Origin: an uncultured Eubacteriales bacterium
GTDB lineage: Bacteria > Bacillota > Clostridia > Christensenellales > Aristaeellaceae
Length of the DNA stretch: 64,000 bases
Assembly (NCBI GenBank): GCA_902778055.1
Contig: CACYWL010000004.1
Coordinates: 86,137 to 150,136, forward strand
Direction: 5' to 3'
The position numbers were made by a program, and so were the translations under genes. The notes under the pieces were generated by a model. That model was not told the DNA's origin, searched no databases, and saw only the letters and a program-made list of their open reading frames with translations. Numbering within the stretch: position 1 is the first letter of the stretch; the number at the start of each line of letters is the position of its first letter. Positions 14,842 through 24,171 of this stretch are shown here, one piece after another.

Positions 14842-16896
14842 ATGGATATCAAGGAAAAGGCAAGGGAGATCCTGCTGAAAACCTACGGACATCATTCCTA
14901 CCGCCCCGGACAGCAGGAGCTTGTTGAGGGGCTGCTGAGCGGAAGGGATGTGCTCGGCGTGATGCCGACAGGTTCCGGAAAATCATTGTGCTATCAGATT
15001 CCGGCGCTTCTGCTGCCGGGTACAACGCTGGTGATCTCACCGCTGATCTCCCTGATGAAGGATCAGGTCACGGCGTTGAAGCTTCGCGGACTTCCGGCGG
15101 CTTATCTGAACAGCTCGATGGATGAAGCATCCTATCAGGAGACTGTTTATCAGGCCGCCAGGGGGGCCTATTCCATTATGTATGTGGCGCCGGAAAGGCT
15201 GCAGGCGCCCGGCTTTCTGGAGATGTGCAGGCATATCAGCATTCCGCTTGTGGCCGTGGATGAAGCGCACTGCATTTCCCAGTGGGGGCAGGACTTCCGC
15301 CCCAGCTATCTGAAAATCCCGGAATTTGTCGCGTCGCTGCCCGTACGTCCGATTCTCGGCGCATTTACGGCAACGGCTACTCCGAATGTCAGGGAAGATA
15401 TTCTGAACAACCTGAAACTGCAGACCCCGGTGGTTGTCACGACCGGGTTTGACCGGCCCAATCTTTCCTTTTCCGTTTATCAGCCCAAAGACAGGGACCG
15501 GATGCTTCTGGAGCTGCTGAGGGACAGATACCGTCAATCCGGCATCATCTACTGCGCCACGCGCAAGAATGTGGAGGCCGTCTGCGCGCAGCTGGAGGAA
15601 GAAGGGTTCCCCGCAACCCGCTATCATGCCGGCCTGGATGCGGAGGAGCGGCGGAAGAATCAGGAAGATTTTCTGTTTGACCGGAAACGGATCATGGTGG
15701 CGACAAATGCCTTTGGGATGGGAATCGACAAATCAAACGTGTCCTATGTGATTCATTACAATATGCCCAAGAGCCTGGAGGCATATTATCAGGAGGCCGG
15801 GCGCGCGGGAAGGGACGGCTGCGACGCGGACTGTATCCTGCTGTATTCGCCTCAGGATGTGATCACCGCCCGATGGCTGATCGATCATTCGGAGCCCAAT
15901 CCGGATCTGACCCCGGAGGAACAGGCGCAGGTGAGGGAAAAGGACGAAGAGCGGTTAAAGTGGATGACATACTATGCCCGATCCCGCAGGTGCCTGCGGA
16001 AGGATCTTCTCCGCTATTTCGGGGAAAAGGCGCCGGATGTCTGCGGGAACTGTTCCAACTGTGTTCCGGACTGCGAACATGTGGACATTACCATGGAAGC
16101 GCAGATGATTCTGTCCTGCGTGGCCAGAACGGGGCAGCAGTACGATGAAGAAATCATTATCGAGCTGATGCGCGGCGTGCTGCCGGATTCACTGTCGGAG
16201 GAAATCAACCCGGCCGAACTGACAACGTTCGGACTGATGAACGACATGGAGGAACCGGCTGTCAGGGAAATCACCGGGGCCCTGCTGGATCAGGGGTATC
16301 TGGAACGGGATGACCGGGACTGCCTGAGGCTGAACGATCAGTCCAGATCCGTGCTGTACAGCAAGCGCCGGGCGGTGATGAAACGGGGCCCCAAAAACCG
16401 GAAGGAAATCGGCGGAGAAGATCTGTTCCAGGCACTGCAGAGACTGCGGTATGAGATCTCCGCCAGGGAATATGTTGCCGCCTCCGCCCTTTTTTCGGAC
16501 GTGGTTCTGCGCGATCTCTGCAGAGCCCTTCCCCGAACCAGGAAACAGCTTGCCGCTGTGGAAGGAATGGGCGTGTTCAAGGCCAACCGGTACGGGGATC
16601 AGATTCTGCAGGTGATCGGGCGCTATGCTCCCGAAGCGAAACCGGAGAAAAGCATGAGCAGCGCCAAAACCCGGAAGGAAAGCGGGAAAGCCGCTTCAGC
16701 CGGAACCTCTCAGACCTGCAGAGACAGGGTAATCGCCAGGGGAAACACGGAAGCCTATCAATCCTGGTCCGAAAAGGAAGATCAGCAACTGGTCCGGGAG
16801 TACGAAGACGGGAAAACCATCCGGGAGATGTCAGAGATTCACAGAAGGACATCCGGAGCCATCCGAAGCCGGCTGAAGAAGCTGGGAAGGAACTGA
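14842..16896 (+). CDS. recQ: ATP-dependent DNA helicase RecQ
   Basis: This 684-residue 3'-5' DNA helicase acts in recombination and fork repair. Walker A is MPTGSGKS (41-48), motif II DEAH (140-143) is followed by the RecQ-specific aromatic loop CISQWGQDFRPSY, and the RQC zinc site uses CLRKDLL...CGNCSNC. An HRDC domain (about 525-600) and a low-complexity linker follow. The last 45 residues form a SANT/Myb-like three-helix element (YQSWSEKEDQQLV...GAIRSRLKKLG), an extension seen on various Firmicutes helicases and likely to bind DNA. The sequence ATGGATATCAA occurs both at 14804 and at the start codon; the first copy is out of frame. Confidence 0.96.
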   Translation: MDIKEKAREILLKTYGHHSYRPGQQELVEGLLSGRDVLGVMPTGSGKSLCYQIPALLLPGTTLVISPLISLMKDQVTALKLRGLPAAYLNSSMDEASYQETVYQAARGAYSIMYVAPERLQAPGFLEMCRHISIPLVAVDEAHCISQWGQDFRPSYLKIPEFVASLPVRPILGAFTATATPNVREDILNNLKLQTPVVVTTGFDRPNLSFSVYQPKDRDRMLLELLRDRYRQSGIIYCATRKNVEAVCAQLEEEGFPATRYHAGLDAEERRKNQEDFLFDRKRIMVATNAFGMGIDKSNVSYVIHYNMPKSLEAYYQEAGRAGRDGCDADCILLYSPQDVITARWLIDHSEPNPDLTPEEQAQVREKDEERLKWMTYYARSRRCLRKDLLRYFGEKAPDVCGNCSNCVPDCEHVDITMEAQMILSCVARTGQQYDEEIIIELMRGVLPDSLSEEINPAELTTFGLMNDMEEPAVREITGALLDQGYLERDDRDCLRLNDQSRSVLYSKRRAVMKRGPKNRKEIGGEDLFQALQRLRYEISAREYVAASALFSDVVLRDLCRALPRTRKQLAAVEGMGVFKANRYGDQILQVIGRYAPEAKPEKSMSSAKTRKESGKAASAGTSQTCRDRVIARGNTEAYQSWSEKEDQQLVREYEDGKTIREMSEIHRRTSGAIRSRLKKLGRN

Positions 16897-16922
16897 AGGC
16901 CGGGATGGACAGGAGGAACGAG

Positions 16923-17234
16923 ATGAAATGCCCCAATTGCGGCGCACCGATGTCAGACACCGTCTGCACCTACTGCGGCTCCAGCCGGAATCAGGCTTCG
17001 GAGGGCGGGAAGGAGAAAATGTCCCGCGGGAAGAGAAACCTGCTGGATATTATTCTCATCGCCCTGGGTGTCCTGTGGTGCCTGATCTGTCTGGCCTGCA
17101 TCATTGAGCTGGGCTTCTGGAGTCCGCTGGAGCTGTCCGCGGGGCTGCTGCTGGCCAGCCCCGGAATCGTCTGCCTGCTGATCGGTTTCAGAAGAAAGAA
17201 AGCGAAGGCTGATCCGAAGCGTGAAGAGAACTGA
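16923..17234 (+). CDS. zinc-ribbon membrane protein
   Basis: This 103-residue protein begins with a small zinc ribbon (MKCPNCGAPMSDTVCTYCGS; Cys3, Cys6, Cys15, Cys18), then a basic linker (KMSRGKRN) and two hydrophobic helices (about 43-62 and 69-90), ending in a charged tail. Such zinc_ribbon_2-plus-membrane proteins are common in Clostridia and have no assigned function. The start was chosen at 16923, six bases after an AGGAGG site, rather than the in-frame ATG at 16905. It follows recQ closely and may be co-transcribed. Confidence 0.7.
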   Translation: MKCPNCGAPMSDTVCTYCGSSRNQASEGGKEKMSRGKRNLLDIILIALGVLWCLICLACIIELGFWSPLELSAGLLLASPGIVCLLIGFRRKKAKADPKREEN

Positions 17235-17303
17235 TCCCTGAGCGCCCGGCGGTATCCGGAGCCCGGGAGAAAGCGAAAGAAAAGAGCAGCCCTGGAGGAA
17301 AGC

Positions 17304-17984
17304 ATGGAAAAGAAATCCTTTGAGTGCGGCGGGAGAAAAGCAGCCCTGTACTGCGGCGAAAAGGCGGACGCGCCGCTGATTGTGCTGAATCATTATTCCG
17401 AGGATGACGGCGACTCCGTCCTCCGGGCCATGCGGGAGATCGACATGCCCGACTGCAGCCTGCTTGTTGTCGGAAATATCAGGTGGAACCATGACATGGC
17501 CCCCTGGGACTGCGCGCCGGTGATCCGAAACGATGCGCCCTACACGGGAGGGGCGGATGAGCATCTGAACCTGCTGCGGACCCGGTTGATCCCGGAGGCG
17601 CTGGCCTTGACCGGCGGACGCCCTTCCTTCCTGGGGATTGCCGGCTATTCCCTGGCGGGGCTTTTCGCCCTGTACGCCGCGTGGCGGTGCGATGCCTTTG
17701 ACCGGGCGGCCTGCATGTCCGGCTCCTTCTGGTTCCCGGGCTTCAGGGAGTATGTGCTGACCCATGATCCGATACGCCGGCCCGAAAAGCTGTATTTTTC
17801 CCTTGGAGACCGGGAGGCCAAAACAAGACACCCGATTCTGAAGACCGTACAGAGCAATACCGAGGAGATCAGGGAGCACTGCGAAGCGCTGGGCATTCCC
17901 GTGACCTGGGAGCTCAATCCGGGCAATCATTTCAGCGAGGATGCACTCAGAACCGCGAAGGGAATCCGGGGCATTCTGGAATAA
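17304..17984 (+). CDS. alpha/beta-hydrolase, putative esterase (Fes/IroE-like)
   Basis: This 226-residue alpha/beta-hydrolase is of the putative esterase family (esterase D/enterochelin esterase group). The nucleophile elbow GYSLAG holds the catalytic serine; a conserved SLGD and a late GNHF histidine supply the probable acid and base. Length and motif order fit a compact intracellular serine hydrolase; there is no signal peptide. The substrate cannot be told. The neighbouring Fbp-like importer has its own promoter, so a siderophore link is only speculative. A GGAGG site precedes the ATG. Confidence 0.8.
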   Translation: MEKKSFECGGRKAALYCGEKADAPLIVLNHYSEDDGDSVLRAMREIDMPDCSLLVVGNIRWNHDMAPWDCAPVIRNDAPYTGGADEHLNLLRTRLIPEALALTGGRPSFLGIAGYSLAGLFALYAAWRCDAFDRAACMSGSFWFPGFREYVLTHDPIRRPEKLYFSLGDREAKTRHPILKTVQSNTEEIREHCEALGIPVTWELNPGNHFSEDALRTAKGIRGILE

Positions 17985-18039
17985 AAAAGGCGAAACGGAG
18001 TACAAAGATCACTGAAGGATGAAAAGGAGGAAAGGGAAG

Positions 18040-18195
18040 ATGCCAGATCCGAAAAAGGAACGGGAATGGGCGGATGAGATCCCGGACGGGGAGGAAGAGG
18101 AAGAATATGAACCCACCTACCGGGACGGGAGCGCACAGAACGAATGCTGGGATGCGGACGACCTGAGAGGGCATGAGGAACGGAGGAGAGGGTGA
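18040..18195 (+). CDS. small acidic hypothetical protein
   Basis: A 51-codon frame with an AAAGGAGGAAAGGGA site just upstream of its ATG. The product starts MPDPKKEREWADEIPDGEEE and is very acidic, with one cysteine and no hydrophobic helix. Codon use and the ribosome binding site make it a plausible real gene downstream of the esterase. No family is recognised. Confidence 0.45.
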   Translation: MPDPKKEREWADEIPDGEEEEEYEPTYRDGSAQNECWDADDLRGHEERRRG

Positions 18196-18224
18196 AAAGG
18201 CCGGCGCGAATTTCATGGATTTGC

Positions 18225-18254
18225 TTGTATGCAAAGCGGCCGGTGTGATATACT
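18225..18254 (+). promoter_or_regulatory. promoter of the Fbp-like importer
   Basis: A -35 TTGTAT (18225-18230), 18 bp spacer and -10 TATACT (18249-18254), followed at once by a palindrome. Confidence 0.65.
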
Positions 18255-18266
18255 TGACCGGTCAAG
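18253..18266 (+). promoter_or_regulatory. perfect palindrome, probable operator
   Basis: CTTGACCGGTCAAG reads the same on both strands (7+7 bp). It overlaps the end of the -10 element and covers the expected transcript start, the usual place for a repressor. The regulator is not known and no regulator gene is adjacent. Confidence 0.5.
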
Positions 18267-18381
18267 GGAAAGGAAGACAGGAGACCGCGGAGAAATCCGG
18301 GTGTTTTTTCGCAGAGAAGGGCCCGATTCCGGGAGACGGACTGTCTGCTGATTTTCTTCAGGAGCGAAGGAGGATTGTGCC

Positions 18382-19416
18382 GTGAAAAAGGTGATTATGC
18401 TTGTTCTTGCGCTGGCGCTGGCTCTGGGGGTGTGCGCGCCGGCCCTGGCCGTAAATGAGGATATTGAGGGTCGGGTGGTGATCTATACCTCCATGTATCC
18501 CTTCATGATTGACCAGATGACGGAGGCGGTGAAGGCCGAGTTCCCCAACCTGGACGCCGAGTTTTTCTACGGCGGAACCGGCGATCTGCAGACAAAGCTG
18601 GCCGGTGAGATGGGGAATGACCGGAAGGGCCAGCTGAGCTGCGACATGCTGCTGGTGGCGGAGCCGGCGTATTCCCTGGAGCTGAAGGAATACGGCTATC
18701 TGGAGCCCGTGCAGATCGAGAACCCGGAGGAGAAGCTTCGCTTCGAATACGATCCGGAGGGATACTGGTACCCCGTGCGCACGCTGAACATGGTGCTGGC
18801 CTACAATCCGGAAAAATACAGCCTGGACGAGGTGCCGAAGACCTTCAAGGACTTTGCGGAGGACAAGGCGAACGACGGCAAGATTTCCATGGGCAATCCG
18901 CTGACCTCCGGCACCGCCATGGCGGCCATCGTGGCGCTGTCCGACAAATACGGATATGACTACTTCAAGGCCCTTGGGGAGAACCACGTCATGGTCGAGA
19001 GCGGATCCACCGCGCTGGCCAAGCTGCAGACCGGAGAATGCAAGGCCATCATGATCCTGGAGGAATCCGTGCTGAAGATCCGGAAGGAGGAGAATTCCCC
19101 GATTACGGTGATTTATCCGGAGGACGGGGTCATTCTCGTGCCCAGCACAGTCATGACCGTGGCGGAGAACCGGAGCGCCAACGCAAACATTGAGGCATGC
19201 GAGGCGCTGACGGAGTGGCTGCTCAGTGAGGCGGGACAGAAATGCATCCTGTCCGGATACATGCATTCCGTCCGGAAGGGCATGACCGAATATCCCTATG
19301 ATTCCGTGGATACGGACTCGCTGATCCAGAAGGATATGGGTGTGAACTGGGAGCGGTGCTATAAGGACAGGGACGAGATCCGGTCAAAATTCCAGGAAGC
19401 CGTGACGCTTCCCTGA
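18382..19416 (+). CDS. extracellular solute-binding protein, Fbp/Afu-like importer
   Basis: This 344-residue secreted receptor has a signal peptide ending near LAVNE (residue about 23) and a class II binding-protein fold (VVIYTSMYPFMIDQMTEAVK; YGGTGDLQTKLAGE; GNPLTSGTAMAAIVAL). The family includes ferric-ion (FbpA/AfuA), aminoethylphosphonate and similar receptors. There is no lipobox cysteine at the signal cleavage site, so it is either free or anchored in another way. The start is GTG after AAGGAGGA. It leads a three-gene operon (receptor, double permease, ATPase), the standard order for iron-type importers, but the ligand is not proven by sequence. Confidence 0.85.
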   Translation: MKKVIMLVLALALALGVCAPALAVNEDIEGRVVIYTSMYPFMIDQMTEAVKAEFPNLDAEFFYGGTGDLQTKLAGEMGNDRKGQLSCDMLLVAEPAYSLELKEYGYLEPVQIENPEEKLRFEYDPEGYWYPVRTLNMVLAYNPEKYSLDEVPKTFKDFAEDKANDGKISMGNPLTSGTAMAAIVALSDKYGYDYFKALGENHVMVESGSTALAKLQTGECKAIMILEESVLKIRKEENSPITVIYPEDGVILVPSTVMTVAENRSANANIEACEALTEWLLSEAGQKCILSGYMHSVRKGMTEYPYDSVDTDSLIQKDMGVNWERCYKDRDEIRSKFQEAVTLP

Positions 19417-19427
19417 GGTGAAGAAAA

Positions 19428-21869
19428 TTGATCCATCAGACAAAAAAGCAGCCCGTCGGAACCGCCTTTCGGATGGTTCCGGCGGTGCTGCTCCTTTTTT
19501 CATTGCTGCTGATCCTGGCCGGCCTTCACGGCCAGGCCGGCTTTGAGCGCTCCGGTTTTTCCACGGCTGATATCTGGACGCGGACGAGGGAGCTGGGCGG
19601 GGAGGCGGAAAGCCTGTACCGGGACTGGATTGCGCCGGAGATGAGCGGCATCTCCGCGGAGGAGCAGGCCGGAGGCCACGCGGCCGCCCGGCGGCTGCTG
19701 GCCGCGGAATGGGGCGCCGGGGAGGAAGAGCTGGCGGGGTATTCCGACGGGCAGGTGTGGAAGCTGCTGAGCATGACCTACTCCTACAGCCGGAAGAAGA
19801 TCTCCTCCGCAGGGAGAAAATCCCTCGCCGCGCTTCCCGATGCGGAGGAGGCCGGCCGGCATATGCTGGCGGCCCTCGCCGCCGGGGGCGTCCCGGAGGA
19901 CGATCCGGTTCTGGCCGGCGTGAAAGCGCTGGAGGGCGCGGACGGGGCCATGATCGCGCAGGTCTTCCTCGCCGTTCCGAACGAAAACGCAACGGTGCTG
20001 GACAAGGAGACCTCCCTGGCCTTTACCCGGGCTGCCGGGGATGAGCGCCGGGAGATCGAGGCAATGCGAAGCTGGGCGGACGGGGGCGTATCCCTGGTCA
20101 ATGCCTGGGTCACGGAGCATGCCCGCACCGTCCTCCTGATCGGCGCACTGGGAGTGCTGGACGCGGCGCTGCTGTGGATCCTGATGCTTCAGGAGAAGAG
20201 CCGGAAGGTGGACTTCAAGTGGATCCTGATCCTGCTGATCGTTGATTTCCTGGTGGTTTTTCAGCTGCTGCCGCTCGTCTACCTGCTGATTCGGGCCTTT
20301 TTTCCGGAGGGTGAATTCTCACTGGAGATTTTCCGGCGGCTTTACGGCTATTCCATGAACTGGCAGGCGCTGACCAATACCGTCACCGCGGCGACCTGCA
20401 CGATGGTGCTCGGGACGATCATCGCCTACCCGCTGGCATACCTGGTGGGCCGGACCAACCTGTACGGCCGCAGGTTTTTCCGATCCCTGTTTGTGATGAC
20501 CTACATGGTTCCGCCCTATGTCGGCGCCATGGCGTGGCTGCGGCTGCTGAACCGGAATGTCGGGACGATCAACCTGATCCTGCGGCGGCTGTTCAGCCTG
20601 CCGGTCACCGAGGGACCGCTGAACATCTATTCCCTCGGCGGGCTGATCTGGGTGCTGACGACCTTCTACTTTCCCTATGCCTTTATCACCATCTCCCGGG
20701 CCATGGAGAAGATGGATCCCACCCTGGAGGAGGCCTCCCGGATCTCCGGAGCCAGCCCCTTCCGGACGGTGCTGCGGATTACGCTGCCCATCATGACGCC
20801 GTCGCTGATCGCCGGGGCTCTGCTGGTGTTCGTCTGCGCCGCCAGCTGCTACGGGATTCCGTCCATCATCGGGGCGCCCGGCAACGTGCATACCGTGACC
20901 ACCCGGATCATCGAATACTACGGGCTGGGCGTGCAGGGCGTCAACGATGCCACGGGGCTCGCGTTCTGTCTGATTCTGATCGCGCTGGTGGTTCTGTACA
21001 TTTCGGATTTCGTCGTGGCGAAAAAGCAGTACGTGACGGTCTCCGGAAAATCCACCCAGCCGGCCTCCGTGGATCTGCGGAAATGGCGGATCCCGCTGAC
21101 CGCGGCGACGGCGCTGTTTGCCGTCATCGCGGTGGCTGTTCCCTTTGCGACGATCCTGGTCACCTCCTTCAAGGTGGATGTGGGCAAATCGCTGCTGGAG
21201 GCGGGCAACTTTACGATGAACCAGTGGGGGGCGCTGATCCGGAGCGAGACCCTGGACTGCCTGAAAAACTCGCTGATCTTCGGCGCCGTTGCGGCGACCG
21301 TCGGCACCGTGATCTCCTGCGTGATGAGCTACCTGCTGCAGCGCACCCGGATCCGGGGAAGAAAGCTGCCGGATTTCCTGATTACGCTGGGCTCCGGCAC
21401 GCCTTCCGTCGTCATCGCCCTGGGGCTGATCATGACCATGCGGGGGCAGTACGGCGTCGACATCTACAATACGGCGGCCATCCTGATCATCGCATATCTG
21501 ATCAAATACCTGATGATGGGCATGCGCACGGTGTCCTCCGCCATGTCCCAGATCCATGTTTCCCTTGAGGAATCCTCCCAGATTTCCGGCGCGGGATGGC
21601 TGCGGACCATGACCCGGATCACCGGGCCGCTGATCCTGCCCTCCATCGCCGCGGGGTGGTTCCTGATTTTCATCCCCTGCTTCTATGAGCTCAGCATGAC
21701 GACGCTGCTATATACCAGCGACACCAAGACCATCGGGTTCCAGCTGTACCAGTACTGGACCTTTACCAGCCAGCCCCAGGCCTGCGCCATGGCCTCCGGC
21801 ATCCTGCTGTTCGTCGTGGCGCTGAACTTTGTGCTGAACAAGCTGACCAAAGGGGAATTCACCATCTGA
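19428..21869 (+). CDS. ABC importer permease, two membrane domains with external insert
   Basis: The 813-residue protein has two FbpB/AfuB-like permease halves in one chain, about 260-530 and 555-810, each with an EAA loop (LEEASRISGASPFRTVLRIT and LEESSQISGAGWLRTMTRIT). That is the usual arrangement for iron-type permeases of 500-560 residues. Here about 230 extra residues come first: one helix (about 16-33), a hydrophilic, helix-rich region (about 40-225) on the outer face, then a second helix. That region is not recognised. The start is TTG, 8 bases after a GAGGTGAAG site and 11 bases after the receptor gene. Confidence 0.88.
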   Translation: MIHQTKKQPVGTAFRMVPAVLLLFSLLLILAGLHGQAGFERSGFSTADIWTRTRELGGEAESLYRDWIAPEMSGISAEEQAGGHAAARRLLAAEWGAGEEELAGYSDGQVWKLLSMTYSYSRKKISSAGRKSLAALPDAEEAGRHMLAALAAGGVPEDDPVLAGVKALEGADGAMIAQVFLAVPNENATVLDKETSLAFTRAAGDERREIEAMRSWADGGVSLVNAWVTEHARTVLLIGALGVLDAALLWILMLQEKSRKVDFKWILILLIVDFLVVFQLLPLVYLLIRAFFPEGEFSLEIFRRLYGYSMNWQALTNTVTAATCTMVLGTIIAYPLAYLVGRTNLYGRRFFRSLFVMTYMVPPYVGAMAWLRLLNRNVGTINLILRRLFSLPVTEGPLNIYSLGGLIWVLTTFYFPYAFITISRAMEKMDPTLEEASRISGASPFRTVLRITLPIMTPSLIAGALLVFVCAASCYGIPSIIGAPGNVHTVTTRIIEYYGLGVQGVNDATGLAFCLILIALVVLYISDFVVAKKQYVTVSGKSTQPASVDLRKWRIPLTAATALFAVIAVAVPFATILVTSFKVDVGKSLLEAGNFTMNQWGALIRSETLDCLKNSLIFGAVAATVGTVISCVMSYLLQRTRIRGRKLPDFLITLGSGTPSVVIALGLIMTMRGQYGVDIYNTAAILIIAYLIKYLMMGMRTVSSAMSQIHVSLEESSQISGAGWLRTMTRITGPLILPSIAAGWFLIFIPCFYELSMTTLLYTSDTKTIGFQLYQYWTFTSQPQACAMASGILLFVVALNFVLNKLTKGEFTI

Positions 21870-21884
21870 CGCGGGAGGAAAGCC

Positions 21885-22958
21885 ATGGCTGCGGTGACCA
21901 TTAAAAATCTGACCAAGAGCTACGACGGTGTCCAGGTACTCAAGGAGCTGAACGTCCGGTTTCAGGACGGGGAGTTTGTGACGCTTCTGGGGCCCTCGGG
22001 ATGCGGGAAAACCACGATTCTCCGGCTGCTGGCGGGATTCGAGCAGCCCAGCTCCGGGGAAATCTGGATCGGGGATACCCTGGTTTCCGGAGGAAAGACG
22101 CTGCTGCCGCCGGAAAAGCGGAACATCGGGATGGTGTTCCAGAGCTATGCCGTCTGGCCGCACATGACCGTCGAGGAGAACGCGGCCTACCCGCTCTGCA
22201 TCCGGCGCATGCCCAAGGCCGAAACGGCGGAACGGGTGGAGGCAATGCTGAGGACGGTTCATCTGGATCAGTACGCAAAGCGGCTGCCGAGCCAGCTTTC
22301 CGGAGGGCAGCAGCAGCGGGTCGCACTGGCCCGGGCGCTGCTGGCGGAGCCCAGCCTTCTCCTGCTGGATGAGCCGCTGAGCAACCTGGACGCCAAGCTG
22401 CGGGAATCCATGCGGTTCGAGATCAAGGACCTGGCCCGGGAGATGGGGATCACCGTGGTCTACGTGACCCACGACCAGAGCGAGGCCATGACGATGAGCG
22501 ACCGGATTTTCCTGCTGAACAGCGGCGAGGTCCAGCAGAGCGGGCCGCCGGCCGAAATCTATACCCACCCGGTGAACCCGTTCGTGGCGGATTTCCTCGG
22601 CAAGGTATCCTTCTACCGCGGGAGAGCGGAGAAGGGCAAGATCCGCCTGACGGACTGGGAATGCGACCTTCCCGGGGACGGAAAAACGCCGGAGGGCCCG
22701 GTAACGGTGGGCATCCGGCCCGAAAACATCCGGATCCGGAAGGGGGAGGACGGCATTTCCGGAACCGTTGAACGGATGTATTACATGGGAGACAGCACCG
22801 ATTTCCGCGTGCGGGTCGGGAAAGCCTCGGTGCGTGTGATCTCGGACGGATTCTCCCATCGGGATTTCCGGCCCGGGGATGCGGTGCGGCTGGAGATCCT
22901 GGAAAAGATGGTTTTTGCAGGCGACAACCTGCAGGAGCAGCTGAAAATCCGCACCTGA
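21885..22958 (+). CDS. ABC importer ATPase, FbpC/PotA type
   Basis: This 357-residue ATPase has Walker A GPSGCGKT (36-43), Q-loop MVFQSY, signature LSGGQQQR (138-145), Walker B LLLDEP (159-164) and an H-loop in VTHDQSEAM. After residue 240 comes a TOBE/OB-type regulatory region (about 265-345: VTVGIRPENIRIRKGE). This layout is standard for the ferric-iron and polyamine importer class. It is the third gene of the operon beginning at 18382, 15 bases after the permease. Confidence 0.93.
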   Translation: MAAVTIKNLTKSYDGVQVLKELNVRFQDGEFVTLLGPSGCGKTTILRLLAGFEQPSSGEIWIGDTLVSGGKTLLPPEKRNIGMVFQSYAVWPHMTVEENAAYPLCIRRMPKAETAERVEAMLRTVHLDQYAKRLPSQLSGGQQQRVALARALLAEPSLLLLDEPLSNLDAKLRESMRFEIKDLAREMGITVVYVTHDQSEAMTMSDRIFLLNSGEVQQSGPPAEIYTHPVNPFVADFLGKVSFYRGRAEKGKIRLTDWECDLPGDGKTPEGPVTVGIRPENIRIRKGEDGISGTVERMYYMGDSTDFRVRVGKASVRVISDGFSHRDFRPGDAVRLEILEKMVFAGDNLQEQLKIRT

Positions 22959-22987
22959 AGCGGCAGGGCTTTTTCACGGCCGTTCTC

Positions 22988-23016
22988 TGGACGGGAGAAA
23001 GCGAAAGGTGTATAAT
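22988..23016 (+). promoter_or_regulatory. promoter of the YARHG gene
   Basis: A perfect -10 TATAAT (23011-23016) with a weaker -35 TGGACG (22988-22993), 17 bp apart. Confidence 0.55.
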
Positions 23017-23063
23017 GAAGCCCGAAAAAAGGGCAAAAACCGAAAGAAACGGAGGGAAAAAAG

Positions 23064-23993
23064 GTGAAAAAAGCTGCTGCGCTGATTCTGGCGCTGGTGT
23101 TCACGGCGGCGGGGCTGACCGGGCTGACGGCTGCGGGCGCGGATTCCCTGTACATCATTCCCGACAGCAATACCCGGGAGCTGACCTACGATGAGCTCTG
23201 GGGGTATCAGTATGATACGCTGCTGTATGCCTTCAACGAGATCTATGCGCGCCACGGATACAAATTCGAGACGGGCAGCCGGTGCTACAACTGGTTCACG
23301 ATGATGCCCTGGTACAAGCCCAACGAGAGCGAATCCTCCAAGAATCATCACGAGACCTACTCCCAGTGCTCGGCGATTGAGAACCGGAACGTGGACCTGA
23401 TCAAGTCCGTTCGCCGGGAGATGCGCGAACTGGGAATCACCAACTCCGGCGGCAAGGGGATGCCCACCCCGCCGGCCCAGAACGTCAACAAGCCCCGGGG
23501 CTTTGAGTACGTGAACCTGAAGGCCGGGCAGAAGCTGCCGGTCTATTCCGCGCCCTCCTCCTACGCCTTCCGGGCGAACAACGGCAAGGCCCTGGTCAAT
23601 ACCAACGGCGCGGTATACGCCCTGGGCTGGGACAACGGCTGGATGCTGATGCTGTACGAGGCGAACTATGCCGGACAGTACCGGGTGGGGTATGTGGACG
23701 GATCCGCCATCCGGGGGAACCGGCCGAATCTGGACTATCTGACCTGGGAGATGGAGCCCTGTGAGGTGATTCAGGGCACCAGCCTGACGGACGATCCGGC
23801 CCTGACCGGCAACGCGATGACCTATCTGCCGGAAGGGACGAAGGTGACCTACCTGACCTCCATGTTCAACAACACGGCGTGGGACTACATCGAGACCACG
23901 ATCGACGGACAGACGGCCCGCGGCTTCGTTCCCGAGGGAACCCTGTCCATCGGCGGACCGGACATGACGGAGGAAACCGACGGGGAAGGCTGA
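23064..23993 (+). CDS. secreted YARHG-domain protein
   Basis: The 309-residue product has a signal peptide (about 1-26). Residues about 40-100 form a YARHG domain, an extracellular module named after the motif present here in EIYARHGYKFETGSRC and followed by a WY pair. The rest (about 145-300) looks like two beta-rich SH3-like segments. YARHG proteins are found on the surface of Firmicutes; the domain is thought to bind peptidoglycan or polymers, but its function is unproven. The start is GTG after GGAGGGAAA. It is monocistronic, between its own promoter and terminator. Confidence 0.85.
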   Translation: MKKAAALILALVFTAAGLTGLTAAGADSLYIIPDSNTRELTYDELWGYQYDTLLYAFNEIYARHGYKFETGSRCYNWFTMMPWYKPNESESSKNHHETYSQCSAIENRNVDLIKSVRREMRELGITNSGGKGMPTPPAQNVNKPRGFEYVNLKAGQKLPVYSAPSSYAFRANNGKALVNTNGAVYALGWDNGWMLMLYEANYAGQYRVGYVDGSAIRGNRPNLDYLTWEMEPCEVIQGTSLTDDPALTGNAMTYLPEGTKVTYLTSMFNNTAWDYIETTIDGQTARGFVPEGTLSIGGPDMTEETDGEG

Positions 23994-24021
23994 GCCGTTC
24001 CGACGGAAATCACCCCCAAGG

Positions 24022-24047
24022 GCGCTGCGGAAACGCAGCGCTTTTTT
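24022..24047 (+). terminator. terminator after the YARHG gene
   Basis: GCGCTGCG (24022-24029) pairs with CGCAGCGC (24034-24041) over a GAAA loop, then six T. Confidence 0.9.
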
Positions 24048-24099
24048 CCTATGCAGGGCGCAGGGGGACGAAATGGACGGAGAAGAAATTCCGGCACAG

Positions 24100-24124
24100 A
24101 AAAACGGACGGGAAAAGCCGTCCG
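24100..24124 (-). terminator. terminator of the MATE gene
   Basis: On the minus strand CGGACGG (24124-24118) pairs with CCGTCCG (24111-24105), followed by a T run (24104-24100). A second hairpin (CCGCGG arms, 24139-24161) lies between it and the stop codon. Confidence 0.75.
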
Positions 24125-24171
24125 CTCAAAACGGAAGAGCCGCGGAAAATCAAAATCCGCGGTGGAAGCGA

